Of a DNA stretch of 64,000 bases, positions 17,746-25,916 are shown in pieces (within the stretch, counting starts at the first letter, position 1; each line of letters starts with the position of its first letter). Source of the DNA: Okibacterium fritillariae (GTDB lineage Bacteria > Actinomycetota > Actinomycetes > Actinomycetales > Microbacteriaceae); the NCBI RefSeq assembly GCF_900167575.1, contig NZ_FUZP01000001.1, positions 496,001 to 560,000 of the forward strand. The letters are read 5' to 3'. Both the position numbers and the translations under genes were made by a program. Below the pieces are notes generated by a model, which saw only the letters and a program-made list of their open reading frames with translations, did not search any database and was not told the origin of the DNA.

Positions 17746-18750
17746 TTATGCCAGGCGCTTCTCCGGCGACTTCGTTTGCGACGGGTCGGTTTCGGGCAGC
17801 GATCCGAGCGCCTCGTCGACGGCCTTCTTGACGTCGGCGTCGAGCTTCACGCCCGAGGCGGCGGCGTTCGACTCGATCTGCTCGGGGCGCGATGCTCCGA
17901 CGATTGCTCCGGCGACGTTGTCGTTCGAGAGCACCCAGGCGACGGCGAGTTGCGCCATCGTGATGCCCAGGTCATCCGCCACGGGTTGCAGCTTCTGCAC
18001 GGCCGTCAGCGTCTCGTCGTTGAGGAAGCGCTTGATCATGTCGGCGCCGCCCTTCTCGTCGGTGGCACGGCTGCCCGCGGGCAGGTCGGCTCCGGGCTTG
18101 TACTTGCCCGTCAGCACGCCCTGGGCGATGGGCGACCACACGATCTGCGAGATGCCGAGCTCGGCCGAGGTGGGCACGACCTCCCGCTCGATCACACGCC
18201 ACAGCATCGAGTACTGCGGCTGGTTCGAAATGAGCTGGATGCCGAGATCGGTGGCGAGTTCGTGGCCGGCGCGCAGCTGTTCGGCGTTCCACTCGGAGAC
18301 GCCGATGTAGAGCGCCTTACCCTGGCGGACGACATCCGCGAACGCCTGCATGGTCTCTTCGAGCGGGGTCTCGTGGTCGAAACGGTGCGCCTGGTAGAGG
18401 TCGACGTAGTCGGTGCCCAGGCGTTCGAGCGACGCATCGATCGACTCGAGGATGTGCTTGCGCGACAGACCCGTGTCGTTGGGGCCCTTCGGTCCGGTCG
18501 GGAAGTACACCTTGGTGAAGATTTCGAGGGATGCTCGGCGCTCGTCTTTCAGGGCCTCGCCGAGCACGGTCTCGGCAGCCCCGTTGGCGTACGTGTCCGC
18601 GGTGTCGAACGTGGTGATGCCGGCATCCAGCGCGGCCCGCACGCATTTGAGCGAGGTCTCGTTCTCGACCTGCGACCCGTGGGTGAGCCAGTTTCCATAG
18701 ATGATTTCAGAGATTTTGAGGCCGCTGCGGCCGAGGTAACGGAATTCCAT
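17746..18750 (-). CDS. Aldo/keto reductase
   Basis: A 334-aa NADPH-dependent aldo/keto reductase of the YghZ/Kv-beta-like group. Catalytic residues appear in order: Asp in TFDTADTYANGAAE (with Tyr), Lys in EIFTKVYFP, and His in YQAHRFD. The C-terminal NADP-binding loop is IVGASRPEQIESN. ATG 18750 has a strong GAGGAGAAGG site, so the upstream in-frame extension is rejected. It lies 28 nt upstream of the vapB start. The substrate is unknown. Confidence 0.9.
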   Translation of the reverse strand: MEFRYLGRSGLKISEIIYGNWLTHGSQVENETSLKCVRAALDAGITTFDTADTYANGAAETVLGEALKDERRASLEIFTKVYFPTGPKGPNDTGLSRKHILESIDASLERLGTDYVDLYQAHRFDHETPLEETMQAFADVVRQGKALYIGVSEWNAEQLRAGHELATDLGIQLISNQPQYSMLWRVIEREVVPTSAELGISQIVWSPIAQGVLTGKYKPGADLPAGSRATDEKGGADMIKRFLNDETLTAVQKLQPVADDLGITMAQLAVAWVLSNDNVAGAIVGASRPEQIESNAAASGVKLDADVKKAVDEALGSLPETDPSQTKSPEKRLA

Positions 18751-18843
18751 GCCTCGATCCTTCTCCTCGGCGCCGGGGGTGGAAAAGGGGTTGCGCGAAT
18801 GGGCCGGGCGCGCGACAGAGCGGGGGTGCGGCATCCGGCAACA

Positions 18844-18888
18844 CGAAGGCCTCGGGCCCGCACGGGATGCGCGGGCCCGAGGCCTTCG
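18844..18888 (-). terminator. Terminator of the zinc alcohol dehydrogenase gene
   Basis: An 18-bp perfect stem: 18844-18861 pairs with 18871-18888 across a 9-nt loop, between two minus-strand genes. Confidence 0.85.
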
Positions 18889-18923
18889 GGAAAACCGAGG
18901 CTGTTCGCCTCAGTGGGGGATTG

Positions 18924-19979
18924 CTAGGCCGAGGCGGGGATCGTGGCCGTGTCGATCACGAAGCGGTAGCGCACATCGCTCTTTACGACGCGGTCGTAGG
19001 CCTCGTCGACCTGGTCGGCCGAGATGACCTCGACCGTGGCGCCGATGCCGTGCTCGGCGCAGAAGTCGAGCATCTCCTGCGTCTCGCGGATGCCGCCGAT
19101 GTTGGAGCCGGCAAGGCTGCGACGCCCGCCGATGAGCGAGAACGCGCGGAACGACTGCGGCTTCTCGGGCGCACCCACGAAGACCAGCGAGCCGTTGAGG
19201 GCCAGCGTGGAGAGGTAGGCGTCGACATCGATATCGGCCGAGACCGTGTTGATGATGAGGTCGAACTCGCCGCGCAGCTTCGTGAACGTCTCGGCATCCT
19301 TGGTGGCGTAGTAGTGGTGCGCACCGAACGCCTTGCCGTCCTCCTCCTTGGAGAGGGACTGGCTGAGCACGGTGACCTCGGCGCCCAGGGCAGCCGCGAT
19401 CTTCACGCCCATGTGGCCGAGGCCGCCCATGCCGACGATGGCGACCTTCTTACCGGGTCCGGCACCCCAGTGCTTGAGGGGCGAGTAGGTGGTGATGCCG
19501 GCGCACAAAAGCGGCGCCGCGATGTCGAGGTCGATGCCCTCGGGAATGCCGAGCACGTAGTTCTCGTCGACCACGACGGTGTCGCTGTAGCCGCCGTAGG
19601 TCTCTTCGCCCGAGTACTGGCGGCCGTTGTAGGTGGCCACGTTGCCCTTTGTGCAGAACTGCTCTTCGCCGGCCTTGCAGTTCTCGCACTCGCGGCACGA
19701 GTCGACGAAGCATCCGACGCCCACGCGGTCGCCCACCTGGTATTTGGTGACGCCCGAGCCGACCTCGGTGACGATGCCGGCGATCTCGTGACCGGGAACC
19801 ATCGGGAAGATGGCCTTGCCCCATTCCTCGCGGGCCTGGTGGATGTCGCTGTGGCAGATGCCCGCGAACTTGATGTCGATGACGACGTCGTGTTCGAGCG
19901 GGTCGCGGCGTTCGATGGTGCCGAATTCGAAGGGAGCCTCGGCGTTGGGCTTCTTGATTGCGTTGATCGTGGTCGTCAT
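18924..19979 (-). CDS. NAD(P)-dependent zinc alcohol dehydrogenase (AdhC/YahK-like)
   Basis: A 351-aa medium-chain zinc alcohol dehydrogenase of the cinnamyl-alcohol/YahK branch. Catalytic zinc ligands lie in AGICHSDIH and GHEIAG. The structural zinc Cys cluster is [15 protein letters not shown], and the nucleotide loop is [14 protein letters not shown] 19979 is preferred because AGGA lies 5 nt upstream. Such enzymes reduce a broad range of aldehydes. It ends at a strong terminator before the aldo/keto reductase gene. Confidence 0.92.
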   Translation of the reverse strand: MTTTINAIKKPNAEAPFEFGTIERRDPLEHDVVIDIKFAGICHSDIHQAREEWGKAIFPMVPGHEIAGIVTEVGSGVTKYQVGDRVGVGCFVDSCRECENCKAGEEQFCTKGNVATYNGRQYSGEETYGGYSDTVVVDENYVLGIPEGIDLDIAAPLLCAGITTYSPLKHWGAGPGKKVAIVGMGGLGHMGVKIAAALGAEVTVLSQSLSKEEDGKAFGAHHYYATKDAETFTKLRGEFDLIINTVSADIDVDAYLSTLALNGSLVFVGAPEKPQSFRAFSLIGGRRSLAGSNIGGIRETQEMLDFCAEHGIGATVEVISADQVDEAYDRVVKSDVRYRFVIDTATIPASA

Positions 19980-20190
19980 GAGGATCCTCACTAAGTCGAC
20001 GGGTCACCCGCCAGCCGGGGGCCCAGCCACAGGCGATGAGCGGCCGGCCGAGCAGGGTGGGGGAGTGTGGCGATGTGCCTTGGTCAGAATACTCGCGCTT
20101 TCTGTGGCATCCCCTCAGGCCGTGGGGGCCTTGCGCTCGGGCCGATTGTGGGGTGCGCACAGACATGCAGAGGCGCGGATGCCGCGGGCG

Positions 20191-20203
20191 TAGCATCCCT
20201 CGA
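20191..20203 (+). promoter_or_regulatory. Leaderless promoter -10 of the 4HBT thioesterase
   Basis: TAGCAT followed by seven bases and ATG 20204, with no ribosome site. The rest of the 19980-20203 gap shows no other recognisable element. Confidence 0.5.
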
Positions 20204-20770
20204 ATGCATCTCATCTTTCGCACCCTGTTCACGTTCCTGCGGTCGCGCCGGGGACTGCGCCGGGGCCGCACGATCGGCCACTACGACGTGGGGCACCTGC
20301 GCGTGCGCACCCTGCCCACCGATCTCGACGTGATCGGCCACATGAACAACGGCGTGTATCTGTCGATCTTCGACCTCGGCCGCTATGACCTGCTCGTGCG
20401 GTCGGGGCTGTGGGCCGAGTTCTCGAAGCGCGGCTGGTATCCGGTGGTGTCGAGCGAGACCATCACGTTCCGGCGATCGCTGCGGTTGTGGCAGCCGTTC
20501 GTGATCGAGTCGCGCGTCATCGGCTATGACCACAAGGCCATCTTCATCGAGCATCGCGTGGTGGTCGACGGTGAGATCTACACGCAGGCGTTCGTGCGCG
20601 GGCGGCTGAGGAAGAAGTCCGGCGGCACGGTGTCGAACGCCGAACTGCACGAGGTGATCGGCACCCCGCCCGAGGGCCTCGAGGTGCCCGAGTTCCTGCT
20701 GCAGTGGGGCTCGGATGTCGCGCTGCCGAACACGCACACCCCCGCACCGAGCGTATGGTCGAAGAGGTAA
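20204..20770 (+). CDS. Hotdog-fold acyl-CoA thioesterase (4HBT family)
   Basis: A 188-aa hotdog protein of the 4HBT/FadM-like group, predicted to hydrolyse acyl-CoA thioesters. The active-site helix region is DVIGHMNNGVYLSIFDLGRYDLL, with Asp and Asn in the usual places. The start at ATG 20204 removes a non-homologous upstream extension and fits the leaderless promoter. A second, unrelated-subfamily thioesterase follows after 38 nt, so the two may be coexpressed. Confidence 0.85.
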   Translation: MHLIFRTLFTFLRSRRGLRRGRTIGHYDVGHLRVRTLPTDLDVIGHMNNGVYLSIFDLGRYDLLVRSGLWAEFSKRGWYPVVSSETITFRRSLRLWQPFVIESRVIGYDHKAIFIEHRVVVDGEIYTQAFVRGRLRKKSGGTVSNAELHEVIGTPPEGLEVPEFLLQWGSDVALPNTHTPAPSVWSKR

Positions 20771-20808
20771 GACGCGCGGCGATCCCGCGCTGAACAGAAG
20801 GAACCCCC

Positions 20809-21309
20809 ATGACTGATACCTCCTCCCGCAACCCGGCCGAGGACGTGCTGGCCTCGCAGGCATTCAGCGTGTTCATCGGCGCCGAGATGACCGACTTCGG
20901 CGACGGCAACGCGTCGATGGCCATCGACATCCTGCCGCACCACCTGCAGCAGAACGGCTATGTGCACGGTGGCGTGATCGCCTATCTCGCCGACAACACG
21001 GCCACGTTCGCGGGCGCCACGGTGCTGGGGCCGCGCGTGGTGACGTCGGCTTTGACCATCACCTACCTGCGGCCAGGCATCGGCGACAAGCTGGTGGCGC
21101 GCGCGCATGTCGTCGACTCGACGCGGCGCCAGGCCGTGGTGCACGTCGACGTGTTCGCGGCGACGACGGCGGCTCCGGCATCCGATGCGTCTGGCTCCGT
21201 CGATGCGCCCGCCGATGCCGCGCCCGCCGATGCCGCGACCGCCGCGCCGACCGAGCGTCGATGCGCGTCGGCCCAGGCCACGATCGTCATGCTGCCCGAA
21301 GGGCGCTAG
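20809..21309 (+). CDS. PaaI-type hotdog thioesterase with Ala/Asp-rich insertion
   Basis: A 166-aa PaaI-family thioesterase. The HGG motif is at residues 53-55 (YVHGGVIAYLADN), with the catalytic Asp/Asn of the helix. Residues about 118-149 form an Ala/Pro/Asp-rich insertion between the last two strands (VHVDVFA and ASAQATIVM), absent from typical members. A GAAGGA ribosome site precedes ATG 20809. Phenylacetyl-CoA-like or other aryl/acyl-CoA substrates are possible. It converges on the next gene with an 11-nt gap. Confidence 0.85.
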   Translation: MTDTSSRNPAEDVLASQAFSVFIGAEMTDFGDGNASMAIDILPHHLQQNGYVHGGVIAYLADNTATFAGATVLGPRVVTSALTITYLRPGIGDKLVARAHVVDSTRRQAVVHVDVFAATTAAPASDASGSVDAPADAAPADAATAAPTERRCASAQATIVMLPEGR

Positions 21310-21320
21310 GTGGTGCGCAC

Positions 21321-22463
21321 TCAGGGATAGCGGGCCTGGATGTCGGCGATCTGCGCCTGCGTGGGCGATCCGGGGTCGCCGAGCGCCGCGATCAGCGAAG
21401 CGTGCGGAGTTCGACGTTCGCCGGCAGGTGGCGGTTCGATCTGTTTCTTCCAGTCCGGCGCGACCACGTCGAGCGCGTAGCCTAGCTGGGCGCCGGTCTC
21501 GTAGTACAGGGAGCGCTCGAGCAGCTCGCGACGAGAGGGGTCTTCTTCGACCCACGCCAGCACATCGGTGAAGGTGGAGGATGCCCCCGCCTTGTTGGTC
21601 AGGATGCCGATGGGCCCGCCCGTGAGGTCGGACATCCGACGCTGCAGGTAGACGGCGGTACCCTCGATCGCCTCGGTGTTGTCTTGGACACGCAGGGCGG
21701 GCCAGCGCTCGTACCGTGCGGCCCGGATCGCGAGCAGGTCCCGTGCGCGGGACGCGACGATCGAGGGATCGGTCTGCCCGGTCAGAGCGTCGAGGATGCG
21801 GAACTCGGTGCGGAGCAGGCTCATCTGGGCGTCATCGGTCGGAAAGTCGAAGATGCGATCGCCCTCGGGCCCGCGGTCGTAGTCCCAGGCCTGTTGCGCG
21901 TTGATGTGGAAGGCCTCGTGCAGTGCGAAGGTCGAGACCGCCTGGGTCTTGTCGTCGCCGCCATCGAGCTCGCCGGGCGCGTATTTCATCGCGAGCACGG
22001 GGGTGTCGCCGAGGGTCGTGGTCGTGAAAGCGAGGGGTTGCCAGTATTCGAGCGAGGCGGTGCCGAGCGTCTTGGTGGCATAGACGTCGCTCAGCAGGGG
22101 GTTTCCGGGGAAGTCGATCTTCTGCATGCCCGACACGTCGGTGATGTTCGACGCATTGATCACGTAGGCGTAGTGCCAGAGCGAGCTCCGCGTCGAGTCG
22201 GCGCGGATGAGGATGAGCGGTTCGGTGTCGTAGCGGTAGTCCGCGGTCCACAGGTCGGCCGGTCGCTCGGCGAAAGCGCGATACTGCTCGGTCAGCTCGG
22301 CGAAGAGCTCACGGTCGGTCGCATCGAGCTCCTCGGCGGAAGCGGGTGGCAGGCTCTTGATTCCGAACCAGACGTAGCCCGCGCCGCCCACAATCGCGAG
22401 GATGGCGGCGATCGCGACGATTCGCCACGCTCTCCGTGCCCCGTGCTCCCGTTTTGACATCAT
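21321..22463 (-). CDS. Membrane-anchored putative gluzincin-like metallopeptidase
   Basis: A 380-aa protein of no family I recognise by name. A single N-terminal hydrophobic helix (about residues 14-34) should anchor it with the rest outside the cell. It contains HEAFH (His182, Glu183, His186) and, about 80 residues on, EGTAVYLQ (Glu267). This is the HExxH plus downstream Glu arrangement of gluzincin zinc peptidases. The region between is helical and Arg-rich. On the minus strand TATACT lies 8 nt before the start. Peptidase activity is an inference; it could also be an inactive homologue. Confidence 0.7.
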   Translation of the reverse strand: MMSKREHGARRAWRIVAIAAILAIVGGAGYVWFGIKSLPPASAEELDATDRELFAELTEQYRAFAERPADLWTADYRYDTEPLILIRADSTRSSLWHYAYVINASNITDVSGMQKIDFPGNPLLSDVYATKTLGTASLEYWQPLAFTTTTLGDTPVLAMKYAPGELDGGDDKTQAVSTFALHEAFHINAQQAWDYDRGPEGDRIFDFPTDDAQMSLLRTEFRILDALTGQTDPSIVASRARDLLAIRAARYERWPALRVQDNTEAIEGTAVYLQRRMSDLTGGPIGILTNKAGASSTFTDVLAWVEEDPSRRELLERSLYYETGAQLGYALDVVAPDWKKQIEPPPAGERRTPHASLIAALGDPGSPTQAQIADIQARYP

Positions 22464-22612
22464 GGAATATGAGTATACGTGATGCGAACGCCGTCATCGC
22501 ATTCTCGGCAAGGGGTTTTCCCCGCGCATCCACGGGTGCATAGTGAGGGGGTGCCCGCGCCTGGCCGCCCGCACGGCTGCACCCTCGCAACGACGCGCAG
22601 GAGGAGGACCAC

Positions 22613-23779
22613 ATGGCGGATGACGGCAGCGACGCTCGCACCCGGCTCGTGGCTCGGCGCGCTCGCCTGCAGGAGGCGGTGTTCGGTGCAGGATCACAGC
22701 GGACGTCCGCGTCGGAACGTGTATACGCCCTGGAGGAATTGCGTCGCGTCGATGCGCAGCTCGCCGGCACCGGTTCGCCCGGGCGGGCCCCGGGTACCGA
22801 ACCGAGGGCGCCGAGGCCACCGGCATCGGATTCGGCGCCCGCGCCCGCGCCGGCGTCGAACGGGAGCAGCGCCACCTGGTTGGCCGCGGTCGCCGAGGCC
22901 AAGCTCGCCACCTGGACGGAGCGGTCCGAGGCCGCGGAACGTCTCTCCGAGACAGCGCGTCTGCGCGGGGCGGCCGAGTCATCCGCGCCCGCGACGGGAG
23001 TGTTCCACGTCGCTCCGCTCGGCGGCGAGTTCGACGGGCGGAACGACGGTGACATCCGGGACGACGGCGATATCCGGGACGACGGTAACATCCGCAACGA
23101 CGGCGACATCCGCAACGATGGCGACATGCGCAACGGCGACGGCGGCTCACCGCCGAGGGGGCACACGACTGTCGGGCACCGTTTTCGAGATGCCCGCGCC
23201 CGTCTCACCCCGTTCGCCGTCGGTCTCGCGCTCGGTGTCGTGGTTGTCGCGGCCGGTGTCGGTTACGGCGTCGGCGCGAATGTGGCGAGTGTGCGCGGTG
23301 AGGCGGGGAGCGGCATCCGGGCCTCGGCCGATGCGTCCGACCGTGCCTCACCCGGGGCGGATGACAGTGCCGCCGATTGGCGCGCGCTCGCCTCGCAGCA
23401 GGCGCTCGCCGAGTTCAGCCGCAACCAGCTGTCCGGTGACGTGCCGCCCGACACCGTGGGCGACGACCACTTTCGAGCGGACTCGTTCCGCCTGCTGTTG
23501 ACCGGATCGATCGCCGATTGGACGGGCCGCGTCTATGCGGCGAAAGACATCGAGGGTGAGATCTGTGTGGTGCTCGTGCAACCCGATTCGAGCTACTCGG
23601 CGGGGTGCGCGACGCCCGACCAGTTCGCGCGCGGCGGCGTGCAGGTGACCACGGACGTGAGCATCACCATCCGAGCCGATGACGATGGTTCGGAATCCAT
23701 GATCACGGGTGTGACGGCGACCTGGCCGGCCAACGGGATGACCGGGCTGCGGTTCTCATCGGCGCGATCGGCCGGCTGA
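22613..23779 (+). CDS. Single-pass membrane protein with hexapeptide repeats
   Basis: A 388-aa protein of unknown function. It has a helical, Arg/Ala-rich N-terminus (1-130), five Asn/Asp-Gly-Asp-Ile-Arg hexapeptide repeats (residues 144-173), one membrane helix (about 198-222), and a probably extracytoplasmic C-terminal domain (about 255-388) with paired Cys (GEICVVLV, AGCATPD). It resembles the stalk-plus-sensor layout of actinobacterial surface proteins. A GAGGAGG site precedes ATG 22613. No enzymatic motif is seen. Confidence 0.7.
   Translation: MADDGSDARTRLVARRARLQEAVFGAGSQRTSASERVYALEELRRVDAQLAGTGSPGRAPGTEPRAPRPPASDSAPAPAPASNGSSATWLAAVAEAKLATWTERSEAAERLSETARLRGAAESSAPATGVFHVAPLGGEFDGRNDGDIRDDGDIRDDGNIRNDGDIRNDGDMRNGDGGSPPRGHTTVGHRFRDARARLTPFAVGLALGVVVVAAGVGYGVGANVASVRGEAGSGIRASADASDRASPGADDSAADWRALASQQALAEFSRNQLSGDVPPDTVGDDHFRADSFRLLLTGSIADWTGRVYAAKDIEGEICVVLVQPDSSYSAGCATPDQFARGGVQVTTDVSITIRADDDGSESMITGVTATWPANGMTGLRFSSARSAG
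23042..23131 (+). repeat. Five tandem 18-bp units
   Basis: Five 18-bp units (AACGACGGTGACATCCGG type), in frame with the host gene, each encoding one hexapeptide of the N/D-DGDIR type. Units differ at a few positions, mostly synonymous or Asp/Asn changes. Confidence 0.9.
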
Positions 23780-23882
23780 TGCCCGACCTGGCCGGTGCCG
23801 ACGCGTTCCCGCCCCGTGTTCATTCGGTGCCGCCGCTGCGGCCGGCCGAATGTCGGTGGTCTCGACGTAGGGTGTCCTCATC

Positions 23883-24827
23883 ATGTTCGACACCCTCGCC
23901 GCCGATTGCGTGCGCACCGTCTATACGCCGACCGAACCGGTCGCGCTGCTCGACGCCGTGTGGCTCATGGCCCGCGGGGGAGACGGCCCCTGCTTTCGTC
24001 GCATCCCCGGCGGCGTGTGGCTCACGATGCGCACGCCGCACGGCCCCGCCTCGCTGCGCTTGATGCAGGGCACACGGGGCACGTCCGGCGCCACGCAGAT
24101 CGACGCGGCCGCCTGGGGCCCCGGTGCCGAATGGGCCATCGCGGGCGTGCCCGAGTTGCTCGGCCGCGACGACGATTGGTCGGCCCTCGACGTGTCGGCC
24201 AGCCCCCTGCTCAGCGAGGTGCGCCGCCGCAACCCCGGCCTGCGCATCGGCCGCAACCGCCTGGTTTTCGAGATGTTCGTGCCCGCCGTGATGGAACAGA
24301 AGGTGACGGCCTTCGAGGCCTGGCGCGCGTGGCGGCTGCTCGTGCGGCGCTACGGCGAGCCGGCGCCCGGCCCCGTTCCCACGGGGATGATGGTGGCTCC
24401 GAGCGCCGAGGGGTGGCGCCTCATTCCCAGCTGGGACTGGCACAAGGCGGGCGTCGGGCCGCAACGCTCACAGACCGTCGTGCGATCGGCGCGTCTCGCC
24501 GAGGCGCTCGAACGCACGCTCGACACCGACCACGCCGAGGCCGAGCGCCGGCTGATGAGTCTTCCGGGCGTCGGCGTCTGGACGGCGGCCGAGGTCACGC
24601 TGCGCGCGCACGGCAACCCCGATGCGGTCAGCGTGGGCGACTACCACTTAGCCTCGACGGTCGGGGTGGCGCTCACGGGTTCGCCGGTCGACGACGACGG
24701 GATGCTCGAACTGCTCGAACCCTGGCGCGGGCACCGTCAGCGCGTCCTCCGTCTCATCCTGCGCAGCGGCATCCACAAGGAACGCCACGGCCCGAAGATG
24801 ACCGTGCAAGACCATCGGGGCCACTAG
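23883..24827 (+). CDS. DNA-3-methyladenine glycosylase-like HhH-GPD protein (AlkA type)
   Basis: A 314-aa HhH-GPD superfamily DNA glycosylase, predicted to excise alkylated bases. The helix-hairpin-helix is LMSLPGVGVWTAAEV (about residues 226-240), and the catalytic Asp lies in VGDYHLAS (about 253). The N-terminal half is a divergent AlkA-like domain. No iron-sulfur Cys cluster is present, which separates it from Nth/MutY. A TAGGGT box 9 nt before the start suggests a very short leader. Confidence 0.85.
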   Translation: MFDTLAADCVRTVYTPTEPVALLDAVWLMARGGDGPCFRRIPGGVWLTMRTPHGPASLRLMQGTRGTSGATQIDAAAWGPGAEWAIAGVPELLGRDDDWSALDVSASPLLSEVRRRNPGLRIGRNRLVFEMFVPAVMEQKVTAFEAWRAWRLLVRRYGEPAPGPVPTGMMVAPSAEGWRLIPSWDWHKAGVGPQRSQTVVRSARLAEALERTLDTDHAEAERRLMSLPGVGVWTAAEVTLRAHGNPDAVSVGDYHLASTVGVALTGSPVDDDGMLELLEPWRGHRQRVLRLILRSGIHKERHGPKMTVQDHRGH

Positions 24828-24849
24828 GTCGCGGTTGGGCGGGCCGGCC

Positions 24850-25299
24850 TCAGCCGACCACGATAAGGTCGTTGGGGTTGTCGGCGAGCACGCGCACCGA
24901 GAGCTGCGAGCCGGGTTTCCACGAGCCGAGCGATGCGTCGGCGATGAGCTGGCGGTGCAGGAATTGGTAGGGCTCGCGGTCGGGCAGCTCGACGCTGAGC
25001 AGCAGGTCGTAGACGCGCGCGCCGTCGAGGTCGGGGCCGGATGGCGTCAGGCGCGCGACGGTGGCGGTGCCGCGCAGGGCGGGGTCTCGGGGTGCCTCGT
25101 CGGCCTGCGCGTCCGAGCGCAGCGGCGTGTGCGGGGTGTCGGCGGGCGGCACGTCGGGCGAGAGCGCGGCGGTGCGGGGATCGACGTCTTCGACGACCTC
25201 TGTTCCGGGGTCATCGGTGGGCTGGGTGGATTCGACACGCCGGGCGGCAGCGTTTCGGCGCGGGTCTTTTCGGCGTGAGAACCGACGAAAAATCTGCAT
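24850..25299 (-). CDS. Hypothetical protein
   Basis: A 149-aa protein I do not recognise. The basic N-terminus (RRFSRRKDPRR) is followed by a disordered acidic/Pro stretch (about 25-75). A compact beta-rich C-terminal domain (about 78-149) begins GTATVARLTPSG and contains YDLLLSVELPDREPYQF, the pattern of small bacterial proteins related to DUF3592-type beta domains, though I cannot assign it. An AAAAGG site supports ATG 25299. It converges closely (22 nt) on the AlkA-like gene. Confidence 0.6.
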   Translation of the reverse strand: MQIFRRFSRRKDPRRNAAARRVESTQPTDDPGTEVVEDVDPRTAALSPDVPPADTPHTPLRSDAQADEAPRDPALRGTATVARLTPSGPDLDGARVYDLLLSVELPDREPYQFLHRQLIADASLGSWKPGSQLSVRVLADNPNDLIVVG

Positions 25300-25438
25300 A
25301 CCTTTTCAGCCTTCTTCCGACGGACGCGGTCGGGGCACCGAAGCCGTCTGGCCATAACGCTAGCGGCACGTGTCAACCGGCGTCGAGGGGTTGCGAGTGA
25401 CGGCGAAATAACCGTGGCGGGCGGCGAAGGCATCCCAG

Positions 25439-25450
25439 TATGCTCGCCGC
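25439..25450 (+). promoter_or_regulatory. Leaderless promoter -10 of the 122-aa membrane protein gene
   Basis: TATGCT followed by six bases and ATG 25451, without a ribosome site. Confidence 0.5.
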
Positions 25451-25819
25451 ATGAGCACCAAGAGCCGACAAGGCCCCCGTGACGCAGAAACGCTCGACAT
25501 CTACACCGGCAAAGAAGGCATGTGGGGCCTCTTGGCGGGTGTCGTGACCGGCGTGCTCATCGCGCTGCCGCTGTCGGCCTCGTTCGCCTTCGCCACGCAC
25601 CCCTTCAGTCAGCGACTCTTCGGCGGCGAGCTGGCCGACGCCTCGCGCGGCGGGTTCTCCGCCTTCTGGTGGCTGCTCACGCTGCTCTTCGCCGCGCTGC
25701 CGTTCGTCGTCGGATTCGGCGTCGCCAAGCTGCACGGTCGATCGCTCGCGATCCTGGCGGGTGCGGTCGCCGTGCTCGTGATCGTGCTCGTGGTGCTCGG
25801 GCAGTTGTACGTCTTCTAG
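25451..25819 (+). CDS. Small membrane protein, three hydrophobic segments
   Basis: A 122-aa protein with a polar N-terminus (about 22 residues) and three hydrophobic segments (about 24-48, 68-90 and 96-119). It is of an uncharacterised actinobacterial type. The leaderless-type start and the structured region downstream (25830-25894) mark it as its own transcription unit before putA. Function unknown. Confidence 0.65.
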   Translation: MSTKSRQGPRDAETLDIYTGKEGMWGLLAGVVTGVLIALPLSASFAFATHPFSQRLFGGELADASRGGFSAFWWLLTLLFAALPFVVGFGVAKLHGRSLAILAGAVAVLVIVLVVLGQLYVF

Positions 25820-25829
25820 GCGCACAACA

Positions 25830-25894
25830 CGCCTCAGCCGAAAACCTGCCGACAGGCCCGACATTCCGGGGCGTGCCGCCCCGATGCTGAGGCG
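25830..25894 (+). terminator. Multi-helix RNA structure, probable terminator before putA
   Basis: CGCCTCAG (25830-25837) pairs with CTGAGGCG (25887-25894). It encloses a small CCTG/CAGG hairpin and a stronger CGGGGCG/CGCCCCG hairpin (25867-25873 with 25877-25883), giving a three-way-junction shape. It lies upstream of the putA -10, so termination of the preceding gene is the simplest role. Confidence 0.5.
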
Positions 25895-25903
25895 CTCTCG
25901 GCG

Positions 25904-25916
25904 TAGTCTCTGCACT
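25904..25916 (+). promoter_or_regulatory. Leaderless promoter -10 of putA
   Basis: TAGTCT followed by seven bases and ATG 25917, with no ribosome site. This supports the chosen start over the in-frame ATG at 25884. Confidence 0.5.

Noticed and set aside
19980-20203. Possible tRNA or small RNA in the gap
   Set aside because: No cloverleaf or strong terminator could be found; only a -10 box is supported.
23042-23131. CRISPR-like spaced repeats
   Set aside because: The 18-bp units are contiguous, in frame and encode a hexapeptide repeat; there are no unique spacers and no cas genes.
25867-25883. putA leader riboswitch
   Set aside because: The likely putA -10 (25904-25909) is downstream of the structure, so it is probably not in the putA mRNA.
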